64,000 nucleotides of DNA. Origin: Planctomycetota bacterium. Lineage in GTDB: Bacteria; Planctomycetota; J058. Within the stretch, counting starts at the first letter, position 1. Every line of letters begins with the position of its first letter. This document shows positions 34,879-44,060 of the stretch, one piece after another. Position numbers and translations under genes: made by a program. Under the pieces are notes generated by a model, which was not told where the DNA came from, did not search any database, and saw only the letters and a program-made list of their open reading frames with translations. The stretch is taken from assembly GCA_019636275.1 (NCBI GenBank), contig JAHBXY010000009.1, positions 1-64,000 on the forward strand. The letters run 5' to 3'.

Positions 34879-35166
34879 TCGTGTACGGAGCCCCCCGGCG
34901 GGGGGTGTTGCCGGCCCGGGCCCGGGGGGTCAGATGGTCAGCGACTACACCCCGGTGCCCGGGACTGGATCGTCACGCGCCTCCACCACCTCACGAAGAC
35001 CTGACGCGAGTGCGACCCCCGACTTCCGCGCGCTCAGGCCCGGTTTTCCTCGAGCCGGAGGCCGTCTACACGGTTCGGCCCGATCGAGTCGAGGTCACGA
35101 TGCGCGCTCACCACCGCGGGAACGCGCGCGGCATCGCCACGATCATCGCGCACGAACGATCGAAGC

Positions 35167-36015
35167 CTACAGCGGGCCGCCGACGGCGTCTTCGCCGAGA
35201 CGAGTCGGCTCGCCGAGCAGACGCGACGCGACGTGCTTGAACACCGCCTCGTGTGCGGTCCCCGCGCAGCTCCCTGGCCCGGCCTCGATGAACCACCACG
35301 TGCCGCTCACGTCCCGCGCGAAGTCCGCGACGACGAGGCGGGACGTGAACGCCGACCCGACGCGCGCCGCGAGCTCGCGGAGCCGATCGATGTCGGGCCG
35401 CTGCAGAGGGAAGCCTCGTGGCGTCGCGACGACATGCAGGTGGTGGAACGACCAGGCCACAGGGGCCCGGTCCACCATCCACACGCGGACTTCTTGCGGG
35501 ACCGGGCCGTGGGGGGCCTCGCCGGCGGGCGCCAAATCGAGCCAGGCGCGGGCCAGGATCGGCTGGTCCCAGCCGAACCCACGCCGGAGCGCCTCGGATT
35601 CCTCGGCGAGCTGCCGTGGCGTGGAGACCCGGCTCACGCGGCCGCCCAGCTTCCATGAGGACGCCGGCGTGCGGAGGAACAGAGGGTAGGTCAGGTCCGA
35701 CGGCGCGGGAGCGTCGACGGCGAGCCGCCAGGTCCGCGGCGCCGGTACGTCGACACGGGCCGCGGCGAGCGCATCCAGAACCTGGTCGAGCCGGAGCAGC
35801 GGCGCACGCTCGTCAGGTCTGTCTCGGACGTTTGGATGGCCGCGGACGAGTCGATGGTAGTCCTCCAACGGCCGGGCGCCGGCGAACAGGAACCCGGCCT
35901 CGTCGGGGCGTGCCTCGGCGAACGGAACGGCTCCCAGATCGTCCAGCCAGTAGAGCCGGCGGTCCCCGCGCCGCTCGCAGATCGCCTCGTCACGGGCATC
36001 GTAGTACAGCTTCAC
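35167..36015 (-). CDS. ATP-grasp-like protein
   Basis: About 282 residues. The middle resembles an ATP-grasp fold: YPLFLRTPASSWKLGG (the ATP-binding beta-strand region), QPILARAWLDLAP, VPQEVRVWMVDRAPVAWSFHH and the C-terminal WWFIEAGPGSCAGT, where the Glu would bind Mg2+. Such enzymes ligate a carboxylate to an amine, but some homologues act as unknown modification factors. GTG 36015 overlaps the stop of the ADP-ribosylglycohydrolase gene (GTGA), so the two are co-translated. A longer reading upstream is antisense nonsense. It is the first gene inside the island; substrate unknown. Confidence 0.65.
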   Translation of the reverse strand: MKLYYDARDEAICERRGDRRLYWLDDLGAVPFAEARPDEAGFLFAGARPLEDYHRLVRGHPNVRDRPDERAPLLRLDQVLDALAAARVDVPAPRTWRLAVDAPAPSDLTYPLFLRTPASSWKLGGRVSRVSTPRQLAEESEALRRGFGWDQPILARAWLDLAPAGEAPHGPVPQEVRVWMVDRAPVAWSFHHLHVVATPRGFPLQRPDIDRLRELAARVGSAFTSRLVVADFARDVSGTWWFIEAGPGSCAGTAHEAVFKHVASRLLGEPTRLGEDAVGGPL

Positions 36016-36911
36016 GCCGGGAGCGGCTCGCGGGCGCGGCGCCACGCTGCAGGGATCCCGTCGACGCCGATCGCGAGAACGACCACGCCGCCGGTGATCG
36101 CGCACACCGTGTCGGTGTCGCCGAGCCCGGCCACGCCCTCCCAGAGGGCGCGCTCGTAGTCGCCGAGATTCCGCGCCGCGACCCACAGCGCGAACGGCAC
36201 CGTGTCGGGCGCGGTGATCTTCACGCCGGACCCGAGGCGCGCCGCGGCCGCGTCGACGGTGGCCATCAGCCCGAGCTCTCGCGCCGCGGCGAGACCATCG
36301 CGCGTCTCGCCCGCCGGCGTGTGGGCATGGGCGAACCCGAGCAAATCGTGCCCCGCGACCGCCTCGGGACGCGCACGCTGCAGGCATGCCCAGCCAGCGG
36401 CCGCCGCAACGGCCACGGCGCCAGCGCGCCCTTCCGCGTGCGCATGGGTGACCGCGGCGCTCCGATCCGCGTGTTCGACGAGCGCGGCGAGGTCGTCGGC
36501 GAAGAACGCGCCCACGGGCGCCGCTCGCATGGCGCCCCCGTTGCCCATGCTCCCTTGCCCACCGAACGGGCGCGCGGCCACCGCCTGCCACGGCTCGCCG
36601 GCCGCTAGCGAGTCCAGCGTGTCGCGGACCGCGCGGCCATAGCCTCGACGCGGATCCGCGCGATAGCGACGGCCGAAGGCTGCGGCGAGAGCGTCCGCAT
36701 CGATCCCGCCGTGACGCGCGAGGACCTCGACGACGGCGAGCGACATCTCCGTGTCGTCCGTGAAGTGCCACGGCCCGGGCGGCAGGTCGCGTGACTCGAG
36801 CCGCGCCTTGATGGCGCGAACCGGCCCGAAGAAGCGCTCGCCGAACGCATCGCCGACGGAGAGACCTTCGAGCGAGAGCCGCGCCCGAGCCAGACGGTCA
36901 TCGGCCTGCAT
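36012..36911 (-). CDS. ADP-ribosylglycohydrolase (DraG/ARH-type)
   Basis: A 299-residue all-helical ADP-ribosylglycohydrolase that removes ADP-ribose from modified targets using two metal ions. Metal-site motifs are complete: FTDDTEMS (residues 50-57), GSMGNGGAMRAAPVG in the middle, and GDTDTVCAITGG near the C-terminus. ATG 36911 fits the family start. It lies upstream of the ATP-grasp gene and divergent from a short gene of the kind often labelled 'ADP-ribosylation/crystallin J1'. This suggests a cassette dealing with ADP-ribosylation. Confidence 0.93.
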   Translation of the reverse strand: MQADDRLARARLSLEGLSVGDAFGERFFGPVRAIKARLESRDLPPGPWHFTDDTEMSLAVVEVLARHGGIDADALAAAFGRRYRADPRRGYGRAVRDTLDSLAAGEPWQAVAARPFGGQGSMGNGGAMRAAPVGAFFADDLAALVEHADRSAAVTHAHAEGRAGAVAVAAAAGWACLQRARPEAVAGHDLLGFAHAHTPAGETRDGLAAARELGLMATVDAAAARLGSGVKITAPDTVPFALWVAARNLGDYERALWEGVAGLGDTDTVCAITGGVVVLAIGVDGIPAAWRRAREPLPA

Positions 36912-36970
36912 GTCGGTACCGTACCAGGAACTGCCAGGATCCGCTCCCCTCGTTTACGCTTGTAGGGACC

Positions 36971-37348
36971 ATGGAAGACGTCATCGTCCTCTACCGACCG
37001 GTGGGCCAAGCCGAGCTGGACCTCATCCGCGCCGCGAACTTCGCGAAGTTCCCACCGCGTCTTCCGACGCAGCCGATCTTCTACCCCGTGCTCAACGAGG
37101 ACTACGCCGTCGAGATCGCGCGCGACTGGAACACGAAGGACGCCGCCTCGGGCTACGCGGGCTACGTGACCAGGTTCCGCGTCCAGGCGTCGTTCCTCCA
37201 GCGGTATGAGGTCCAGACCGTCGGGGCGCGCCGCCACCAGGAGTACTGGATTCCGGCGGAGGAGCAGGAAGACATGCACAGGCACATGGTCGGGCCGATC
37301 GAGGTGATCGGCGAGTTCCATGGACCCAAGCCTGGTGGCAGCGACTGA
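36971..37348 (+). CDS. Short 'ADP-ribosylation/crystallin J1'-type protein
   Basis: A 125-residue protein of a family often labelled this way in databases. Characteristic stretches are VLYRPVGQAELDLI at the start, PPRLPTQPIFYPVLNEDYA, ARDWNTKDAASGYAGYVTRF and a C-terminal GPIEVIGEF. The biochemical role is not established to my knowledge. The name comes from association with ADP-ribosylglycohydrolases, which fits the divergent neighbour 59 bases away. ATG 36971 is preceded by TAGGGACC, a weak ribosome site. Confidence 0.75.
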   Translation: MEDVIVLYRPVGQAELDLIRAANFAKFPPRLPTQPIFYPVLNEDYAVEIARDWNTKDAASGYAGYVTRFRVQASFLQRYEVQTVGARRHQEYWIPAEEQEDMHRHMVGPIEVIGEFHGPKPGGSD

Positions 37349-37402
37349 GGTCGCGGACGGTGCGAGGTCGCGCGTGACGTCTGCCTCTGCCACCATCGAA
37401 CC

Positions 37403-38032
37403 ATGACCGCTGCGCGGCAGGCCAGGTGCGGGCGGTGCCAGGCACCGATCGGAGTGGATCACCCGCTCTTCACCACCCGCCGAGACACGCAGTATCCGTG
37501 GCACCCATTCTCTGGGTGTCGAATCTGCGGCGCCCTCCGGTGTGCGGCTTGCGCGGCCGAAGCTGCAGGCCGTTGCGATGGGTGCGGCGATCCCATGACC
37601 TCGGACGTGTTCCCGTCGGTCTGGCTCAACAGCCTCTCGACCTGGGGGCGCGGCTGGTGCATCGCGTCTCCGTCGGGTGATGGGCCAGACAGCCTCCACG
37701 TGCGATCCACGGAGCCTGACGCCCCCTGGTGGTCCTGCCTGGTCTGCGGCTCCGAGCTCTGCGATGCATGCGCCCGAGACCGCGAAGAACGTTGTCGTTG
37801 CCTGTCCAGGATGGTGCTCGGAGGCAGGCCACCAGCCGTCGCGTACTTGCCGCCCGACCTCAGGAAGCAGCTTCGCGACCCCGGCCGCCCGCGGGCGATC
37901 AAGGAGACCCTGCTTCGTGCGGCGATCTCGAAGATCGACGCCGACTGGGAGCGTGGGGTCATCATCGGACTCGAGTACGCGAGGAAGCAGATCTACGAAG
38001 CTGCACTCCGCGAACTCGACGGCGGGGCGTGA
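37403..38032 (+). CDS. Cysteine-rich multi-zinc-ribbon protein of unknown function
   Basis: A 209-residue protein with several Cys-X2-Cys pairs: CGRCQAP at the N-terminus, CRICGALRCAAC, CDGC, CLVCGSELCDAC and CRC. This suggests two or three structural zinc sites. The C-terminal 60 residues are helical without motifs. There is no clear ribosome site at ATG 37403. Its stop overlaps GTG 38029 of the next gene, which encodes an AAA+-like protein, so the two probably act together. I do not recognise the family. Confidence 0.65.
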   Translation: MTAARQARCGRCQAPIGVDHPLFTTRRDTQYPWHPFSGCRICGALRCAACAAEAAGRCDGCGDPMTSDVFPSVWLNSLSTWGRGWCIASPSGDGPDSLHVRSTEPDAPWWSCLVCGSELCDACARDREERCRCLSRMVLGGRPPAVAYLPPDLRKQLRDPGRPRAIKETLLRAAISKIDADWERGVIIGLEYARKQIYEAALRELDGGA

Positions 38033-38034
38033 GC

Positions 38035-38952
38035 ATGGACGCCGCGTTTCGCGACGCCGAACGGGTCTGGCGATCCTCGGGCGACCTCGATGCTGCCGAA
38101 GCACTCCTGGCCCTAGCCGGTCGGTCCGGTGCCCAGGAACTCGTCGCGGAGGTCCTCGATGCCCTCGTCGGACCCAGCAGCCATGTTCCGCCCGATGAAC
38201 GAGTGGTCGCCGCGGTCCTGACGACCATTGCCGCCTTACCACCGGACTGTCGGCTCATGCTGGCTCCCGTCGTCGATCGACTTGCGTGCGCCGGGTCGGA
38301 GACGGCAACGACGCGCCTTCGCGAGTGGTGGCCTCCGCTCGGCAGGATCGTCGGTCAGAGTCCGTCCATGCGCCGGGTGCGGGCGCTCGCCGCGCGCTAC
38401 GCGCGCGAGTCGCACCCGGTGCTCCTGGTCGGCGAAAGCGGCGTGGGGCACGAGTTCATCGCTCGCGCCATTCATGAGCTCGGAGGCCGTGGAGAGCTCG
38501 GCATCGTCCATGCTGCCGCGTTTACCGATCCCCTCTTCCTCGCCGAGCTCGACCAGCACACTCCGCATGAGGGAACGCTCTACCTTGCGTACGCAGACCC
38601 GGACGAGCGACCCACACGCGCGCACGAGCTCTGCCGAACGCGTGGGTCGCGGCTTCTCGTCGGAACGTGTCGAGAAGCGTCAGACGCTGGTTGGCGCCGA
38701 GAGCTCGCGCAACACCCCATCGAGATCCCCGCGCTTCGCGAGCGCTTCGACGATCTCCGACTACTCGTCAGCGAACTGCTGCGGCGTCAGGGGCGGACCG
38801 TGTCGGTTCCGGAGGCCTGCCTGACGCACCTGCGCGGCTTCGAGTGGGGTGGCAACGTGCGCCACCTGGATATGTCCCTGCGGCGGCTCCTCATGCTCGC
38901 CGGCGACGACGATCCACTCGAACCCGCGCATTGGGAGCATATCCAAGGCTGA
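38035..38952 (+). CDS. Sigma54-activator-like AAA+ protein lacking the Walker A lysine and GAFTGA loop
   Basis: A 305-residue protein. The first 110 residues are helical. The rest aligns with the NtrC-type AAA+ domain: PLGRIVGQSPSMRRVRALA, a Walker A reading GESGVGHE (His139 in place of the catalytic Lys), LRERFDDLRLLVSELL and the C-terminal WGGNVRHLDMSLRRLL, equivalent to WPGNVREL. The GAFTGA loop and DNA-binding domain are missing, and Walker B is weak (LYLAYADPD). It is unlikely to hydrolyse ATP or remodel sigma54, so a scaffolding or regulatory role is inferred. ATG 38035 was chosen; GTG 38029, overlapping the previous stop, is equally possible. Confidence 0.75.
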   Translation: MDAAFRDAERVWRSSGDLDAAEALLALAGRSGAQELVAEVLDALVGPSSHVPPDERVVAAVLTTIAALPPDCRLMLAPVVDRLACAGSETATTRLREWWPPLGRIVGQSPSMRRVRALAARYARESHPVLLVGESGVGHEFIARAIHELGGRGELGIVHAAAFTDPLFLAELDQHTPHEGTLYLAYADPDERPTRAHELCRTRGSRLLVGTCREASDAGWRRELAQHPIEIPALRERFDDLRLLVSELLRRQGRTVSVPEACLTHLRGFEWGGNVRHLDMSLRRLLMLAGDDDPLEPAHWEHIQG

Positions 38953-39014
38953 CCCGGCCGAAGACAGTCGGGGGCGTGGGTTAGCATTGCGCCCACGTTC
39001 GCTGGAAATGCACC

Positions 39015-41156
39015 ATGGCCAAATCCACCGGAGCAGGAGCAGCCACCACCGGCGGGGTGAACTTCCAGAACCGTGTGGCGGCCTGGTTCGCGGTTCAGAT
39101 GATCGCCGAGGAGGAAGCGTCTTTGCCTTGGGCCCTGCCTGGAGATTGCGGCATTGCCTCCCTGCACGCGGAAACCAAGCAACCCGTTGACGACATTCTC
39201 GCCGTCACCACGCTCGGCGGCGTCATCTTCACGCAGTCCAAGCGCACGATCTCGCTGTCCGACAAGGCCGACTCCGATCTCGCCTCGGTGTTCGACCAGT
39301 TCGTCCGGCAATTCATGGCCTGGACGTCCGCGACCGCTGGCCCCAGCCCCTGGGAGCGCAAGATCGACGTCACTCGCGACAGGCTTGTGCTCGCCGTCGG
39401 GAGCGCGGCTCCCAAGACGATCACGCAGACGTTGAGGCAGGTCCTCGACAAACTCCGAGCCCTTCCCCCCGGACACGCCCTCAACCAGGCGGCGGCCAGC
39501 GAAGATGAGACGGAGGCCTTGCGAATCGCCACCGCGCACATCAAGCAGGCGTGGAAGGTGGCGCGAGGTCTCGATCCGACCGACTCCGAGCTACTGGATG
39601 TTCTTCGGCTTTGCCACGTGGCGGAACTCAGGCTCGAACCCGGCGAGGGCGAAGAGCTGAGCTGCAAGAACGCTCTCAGGAGAACGGTGCTTGAGAGTAC
39701 GCTTCAGGTGGATGCGGCCTGGGGCGTGATTCAGACACATTGCGCGACGCTCGCTCCTGCACGCTCGGTCGTTCACGCCGCCGATATGCGAACGGTGCTG
39801 CACTCCGCGGGCCTCAAACTCAAGCAGCCGCGCAGCTACGCTGACGACATCGAGTGCCTCCGCTCGCTGAGCGAGGGAGTTCTCAAGCGGCTCTCCGCGC
39901 ACGCGCACCTGGATCGTCCCCGGACGGCCCACATCAAGCGGGACTTCGAAGACCTCCTGGCGAGCGCGGCCGACCAAGGCCACTTGCTCATGGTCGGCGA
40001 ACCCGGAACCGGCAAGTCCGGTGCGGTGCATGAGCTCGCTCGAGCGTTGGTCGAGAAGAAGCGCGACGTCATTCTGATCGCCGCGGATCAAGTCGCGGCA
40101 CGCAGCCTGGGCGAACTCAGGGGCGAATGGAACCTCCGCCACGATCTGGTGGACGTGGTCGCACACTGGGAGGGGGCGGAGCCAGGGTTCCTCCTCGTCG
40201 ACGCACTCGACGCGGCACGCGATGGAGAGAGCGAGCGGACCCTGCGTGATCTCCTCGAAGCGGTCATCGGAACGCCAGCGTCTCGCTGGAGGGTCGTCGC
40301 GTCCGTTCGCAAGTTCGACCTCCGGTATGGGGATGCGTGGCAGCAGTTGTTTCCTGGCGAGCCCATTCCAGAGCACGCCGATCCAGAGTTCCCGCGGGTC
40401 CGACACGTGAACGTCGCTCCGCTCTCGGAGGCGGAGCTCGGCCAGCTCGAGTCGGCATCGCCCGCGCTGCACGAAGCGCTTCGCGACATCCCGGGGCCGA
40501 CGCGCGCACTTCTGCGGTACCCGTTCAACCTGCACATCTTCTCCGAGCTCCTTGAAGCGGGCGTTCTGACCCCGGATCTGGAGCCCTTCCGCACGCAACG
40601 GGATCTGCTCGACCGGTACTGGAAGCTACGGGTTGTTCGGAACGACCAGGGCTCAGACGATCGCGAGCTTCTGCTGCGACGCGCGTGCGAGAGCATGCTG
40701 GCCGCCCGGGCGCTCAACACTCCCCGCATGACGCTCGCGGCCGCAATGGTCGGTGGCACCCTTGAAGAACTGCTTCGCGCACACATCCTCATGGAGGTGG
40801 AGACCGGTCCAGGAGTGGTCGATCGATACCGAATCGCGTTCTCGCACCACGTCCTGTTCGACTACGCCACCTCACGCCTGGTCTTCGAGACCGACATGGA
40901 GAGCCTGCCGCAGCGACTCCGGACCAATCCGGACCTCGCAATCGTCGCGCGGCCGAGTCTATTGCAGTGCTTCGAAGCCCTCTGGCTTGCCGAGCCCAAC
41001 AGGGCCTCCTTCTGGCGCATCACGTTCGCCCTCCTCGCAGACAAGGGCGTGCCTGAGACCGTGAAGGCTCTCGCGCCCTCGATCGCAGCTCGACGGGCGC
41101 GGTCCCTTGAGGAGTTGAAGCCCCTCACCGACCGGTTGAAGAGGACGGGCGCATGA
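39015..41156 (+). CDS. Nuclease-STAND NTPase, effector half of a two-gene Avs-like system
   Basis: A 713-residue protein. The N-terminus (1-150) resembles Cap4/Mrr-like PD-(D/E)xK nucleases: TGGVNFQNRVAAWFAVQMI, then Glu53, Asp59-Asp60 and the Q-x-K motif FTQSK (Lys76). A P-loop NTPase of STAND type follows: Walker A GEPGTGKS near 328, Walker B FLLVDALDA near 392, sensor WRVVASVRKFDLR, then a winged-helix-like region. Known relatives are anti-phage proteins in which a sensor triggers the nuclease. Here the usual C-terminal repeat sensor is absent and is encoded by the next gene, which overlaps by four bases (ATGA). G+C is lower than in flanking genes. Confidence 0.85.
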   Translation: MAKSTGAGAATTGGVNFQNRVAAWFAVQMIAEEEASLPWALPGDCGIASLHAETKQPVDDILAVTTLGGVIFTQSKRTISLSDKADSDLASVFDQFVRQFMAWTSATAGPSPWERKIDVTRDRLVLAVGSAAPKTITQTLRQVLDKLRALPPGHALNQAAASEDETEALRIATAHIKQAWKVARGLDPTDSELLDVLRLCHVAELRLEPGEGEELSCKNALRRTVLESTLQVDAAWGVIQTHCATLAPARSVVHAADMRTVLHSAGLKLKQPRSYADDIECLRSLSEGVLKRLSAHAHLDRPRTAHIKRDFEDLLASAADQGHLLMVGEPGTGKSGAVHELARALVEKKRDVILIAADQVAARSLGELRGEWNLRHDLVDVVAHWEGAEPGFLLVDALDAARDGESERTLRDLLEAVIGTPASRWRVVASVRKFDLRYGDAWQQLFPGEPIPEHADPEFPRVRHVNVAPLSEAELGQLESASPALHEALRDIPGPTRALLRYPFNLHIFSELLEAGVLTPDLEPFRTQRDLLDRYWKLRVVRNDQGSDDRELLLRRACESMLAARALNTPRMTLAAAMVGGTLEELLRAHILMEVETGPGVVDRYRIAFSHHVLFDYATSRLVFETDMESLPQRLRTNPDLAIVARPSLLQCFEALWLAEPNRASFWRITFALLADKGVPETVKALAPSIAARRARSLEELKPLTDRLKRTGA

Positions 41157-43990
41157 GCAGCCTCGAAGTCGCTGACACGGCGTTCCGCCATCTCGCCGGC
41201 GAGCTCTTGGTGATGATGGATGCCGCGGAGCCTCTCCATGGACCGGACGCAGGCCCGTGGTGTGAGCTGCTCGCCGACCTCGGCTCCAGCGAACGGCAAG
41301 AGGTCGTCTACACGGTGGCTCCGCTACTCTCGAAGCTCTGCGCCCTTCCTCAGATCGAGCAAGCTGATCGCGAGCGGCTCAACCGCGCATCGAGATCGCA
41401 GCTCGAGTTTGCGTGGCGGGCGACGAAGCGAAACTCCGGGCTCGTCATTCAGGGGCTGGAGAACGTCTGCATGACGTTCGCCGGGGAACCAGGGCAAAGC
41501 GCCGATCTCCTGCGCCGTAGCCTCGAACCCGCTCATCTGGCTCGGTTCGGCTATGAGGAGCTGCCACGTCTTTGCCTGCGTCTGGAGCACATCCTCCCGA
41601 TCGATCCGGCGTTCGTCGTCGAAGTCTACTCCGCGGCGTACGGCTACACCGAGAAGTCCACCGAGGAGGTACAGCTCGGCCGCAGCCGAATCCTCTCGAT
41701 GCGGTCGAACAAGAGACAGGACTACCATCACGCTCGGTGGCAGCTGACGAAGCTCTTCCCTGAGTTCCTGGAGAAGTCACCTGAGCACGCAACCCGAGCG
41801 TTGGCCCGCAGCATCGCGGCGCATCGTGCACTCAAGGTGGATTCGGAGCCGTACTCGAATCTGGAGGACGCACAGGCGTTCGAGTTCTCGGGGGGGCGCG
41901 GGCTACTCCGCGAGGACGCGAGCTCGCTCTGGGACCGCGGCAAGGAGACGAGCGACGACGCCTGCCAGATCCTTCACGCCTTCCAGGTCGGGCTCGAGAA
42001 GTGGCCGGCGGAGCGCGAGGCGGAGTTGGACCGTGTCATCGCGGTGGTGGTCCAAGAGAATCACCATGCCGCCGTATGGCGCAGACTTCTTGGGGCAGCA
42101 AAGACGCACCCGATGCTGGGCTGGAAGCTCCGCAGCCTGGCCAGCCAGCCTGCATTCCTGACCTGCCGCGACACGTCGTTGCGAGTCGGTGCACTTGCCG
42201 CGTCCTTGGTGGAGAAGCTCGACTCAACCCAGAGGGTGGCCATTGAGCAGGCGATCGCGGCATTGCCCCGCGCCGAACTTCCTCCTGGAACCTCCGCTCG
42301 GCGCCTTCAGCGCATGCAAGGGTCCCTTCTCGAGCTGCTGGCAAAGCATGGCTTCGTCACTGAATCGGCCAAGACCGCGTGGGGTGAGCTTCAGGCAACG
42401 CTGCCCGCAGGGGAGTCGTTCGCCGGACCCGATGACGATGAACCCATGCGTTTCGGACGACTGACTCCCGTTGACGCTGACGATCGATGGCTCGAGTGGG
42501 AGGGCATAGACGTCAAGGCGTCCGAGAGTCGAGCGATCCTCAATCGAATTCGCACCGTCGCGGAGCGCATGAAGGCCCCGCGCCCGTGGTCACTGGAGCT
42601 GGCCTCGACGATCCTTGCGGACTTCGAGGCGCTGAGCGCAAGTTCACTGGTCCAAGCTCTGCCGGAACAGCTGTCCAAGCGAATCTGGGATGCGCTCGCC
42701 GCGACCGCTGGCGGGCTGCTCCTGAAAGCCGGTCCACACGTCGAAGCGAAGCGCGCTGCCCTCATCGCGGCTCTTCTGGAGGCCAGTAGACACTCCGACC
42801 CCCAATTCAATGCAGAGGCGGAGGAGAGCTTCGAGCACTCGCCCATGTGGGGCTCGTGCGTCCGGATCACTACAGCCGAGCAGATCGGTACAGTCGTGGG
42901 AGCGGGAGTCGCCAGCGAAGGACCGCTCCTCGACGCTCTCGAGGCGCTAAGCCGGGATCCCGTAGTCAGCGTGCGGTACCAGATTGCACGTAGGCTCGAA
43001 GCGCTCGCGCAAGCGCAGCCGACAGTCTTTCAAGCCGTCCTGACGAGTCGGATGCGCGAGGAAACGAGCGACCCGGTGCTCTCACAGATCATCTGGGGCC
43101 CGCTGGCAGCCATCCTGGAACAGCCTGTCGGTCGGGAGCTCCTGACGCTCGCCCGTCACCGTACAAACGACGGCGAGGACTGGAAGGAGTCGCGGGAAGC
43201 CATCGTCACCCGATACCTCGAACTGTACATTCGGACGGGAGACGCGGAGGCGAAGTCGTTTCTACAGTCCCTCCTCGGCAACCCGGCGAAGCACTCTCCA
43301 GAGTCAGCCAGGATTCCTGCCTTGATGCGGGACTGCATGCGAATGGGACCCGTCCTGCCTCCCGACCCAGCGATCGATGCCCAACGGGGACGCGTGCTCG
43401 GGCTCATGAGGGGCCTGACGCATGACGTAGTGAAGCTCATTGGATCTCTGGAGAGGACCTACTCCAACGTGACCTCACGCGACGAGATCCCTGCGGACTC
43501 TCTCCAGGAATGGGAAGCGCTGGTCTCGGTCGCTCACTCGCTGGACATGGAGCTCTACTTCGGCTCGGGCGCGCACGACGTAGAAGACAACAAGGGAGGC
43601 AATGAGACAGCCGAGTCCAAGGGACAACGAGAGCGGTTCTACACTGAAGCACGAGACATCCTCGAGACGCTGGGCTCCCTCGGACATCCTTCGACCACTC
43701 ACAGGCTGATGGAGATCTACGAGACACTCGTCTCATTTGACGCGCGGGGGGTGTTTCTCGCGGTGCATCGGATGGTTGTGGCGGGCGTAGGCGGCGGCTA
43801 CCAGCATGAATCCATGGGAGCTGACCAGATCGTCAAGTTCGTCGGCCGCTACCTCGCCGATCACCGGCACATCTTCAGGGATGACGAGAAGAGCCGGGCA
43901 GCCCTGCGCGAGCTGCTCGATGTGTTCGTGAAGGCAGGTTGGCCGAGTGCCCGGCGCCTGACACATCGCCTGGAGGAGGTGTTCCGCTGA
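41153..43990 (+). CDS. Helical-repeat protein, probable sensor partner of the nuclease-STAND protein
   Basis: A 945-residue, almost wholly helical protein with HEAT/TPR-like character and no catalytic motif that I recognise, for example RDPVVSVRYQIARRLEALAQ and LLRRSLEPAHLARFGYEELP. Its start overlaps the stop of the nuclease-STAND gene (ATGA), so the two are made together. In Avs-like proteins the C-terminal helical array recognises phage proteins; here that array appears to be a separate polypeptide. This assignment rests on gene fusion logic and context, not on sequence similarity that I can demonstrate. Confidence 0.75.
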   Translation: MSSLEVADTAFRHLAGELLVMMDAAEPLHGPDAGPWCELLADLGSSERQEVVYTVAPLLSKLCALPQIEQADRERLNRASRSQLEFAWRATKRNSGLVIQGLENVCMTFAGEPGQSADLLRRSLEPAHLARFGYEELPRLCLRLEHILPIDPAFVVEVYSAAYGYTEKSTEEVQLGRSRILSMRSNKRQDYHHARWQLTKLFPEFLEKSPEHATRALARSIAAHRALKVDSEPYSNLEDAQAFEFSGGRGLLREDASSLWDRGKETSDDACQILHAFQVGLEKWPAEREAELDRVIAVVVQENHHAAVWRRLLGAAKTHPMLGWKLRSLASQPAFLTCRDTSLRVGALAASLVEKLDSTQRVAIEQAIAALPRAELPPGTSARRLQRMQGSLLELLAKHGFVTESAKTAWGELQATLPAGESFAGPDDDEPMRFGRLTPVDADDRWLEWEGIDVKASESRAILNRIRTVAERMKAPRPWSLELASTILADFEALSASSLVQALPEQLSKRIWDALAATAGGLLLKAGPHVEAKRAALIAALLEASRHSDPQFNAEAEESFEHSPMWGSCVRITTAEQIGTVVGAGVASEGPLLDALEALSRDPVVSVRYQIARRLEALAQAQPTVFQAVLTSRMREETSDPVLSQIIWGPLAAILEQPVGRELLTLARHRTNDGEDWKESREAIVTRYLELYIRTGDAEAKSFLQSLLGNPAKHSPESARIPALMRDCMRMGPVLPPDPAIDAQRGRVLGLMRGLTHDVVKLIGSLERTYSNVTSRDEIPADSLQEWEALVSVAHSLDMELYFGSGAHDVEDNKGGNETAESKGQRERFYTEARDILETLGSLGHPSTTHRLMEIYETLVSFDARGVFLAVHRMVVAGVGGGYQHESMGADQIVKFVGRYLADHRHIFRDDEKSRAALRELLDVFVKAGWPSARRLTHRLEEVFR

Positions 43991-44060
43991 TCTGAGCCTC
44001 GCGCCAGCTCCGTTCGATGGAGGCAGGCCGCGACATGATCGATACGTCACCCCGAGGGCG

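Larger units (their letters stand above)
34709..34889 (+). repeat. Left direct repeat (181 bp), candidate attL at the dnaK 3' end
   Basis: Begins in the last codons of dnaK (GAGGTCAAGTCGTAG) and contains the dnaK terminator hairpin, a tRNA-like fold and a second hairpin, ending at GTGTACGGA. The same elements in the same order and orientation recur at 52862-53042 with scattered mismatches and a 2-base gap. The 18-kb stretch between has lower G+C and accessory genes. After the repeat, 34890-35166 holds another hairpin (34891-34905) and no gene I can support. Confidence 0.75.

Noticed and set aside
34783-35004. Short plus-strand frame ending RDWIVTRLHHLTKT
   Set aside because: The last residues look protein-like, but the rest runs through the tRNA-like element and hairpins. 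At best it is a relic, and I cannot support a gene.
36016-36771. Long N-terminal extension of the ATP-grasp gene
   Set aside because: This part is an off-frame reading of the ADP-ribosylglycohydrolase gene; the real start is GTG 36015.
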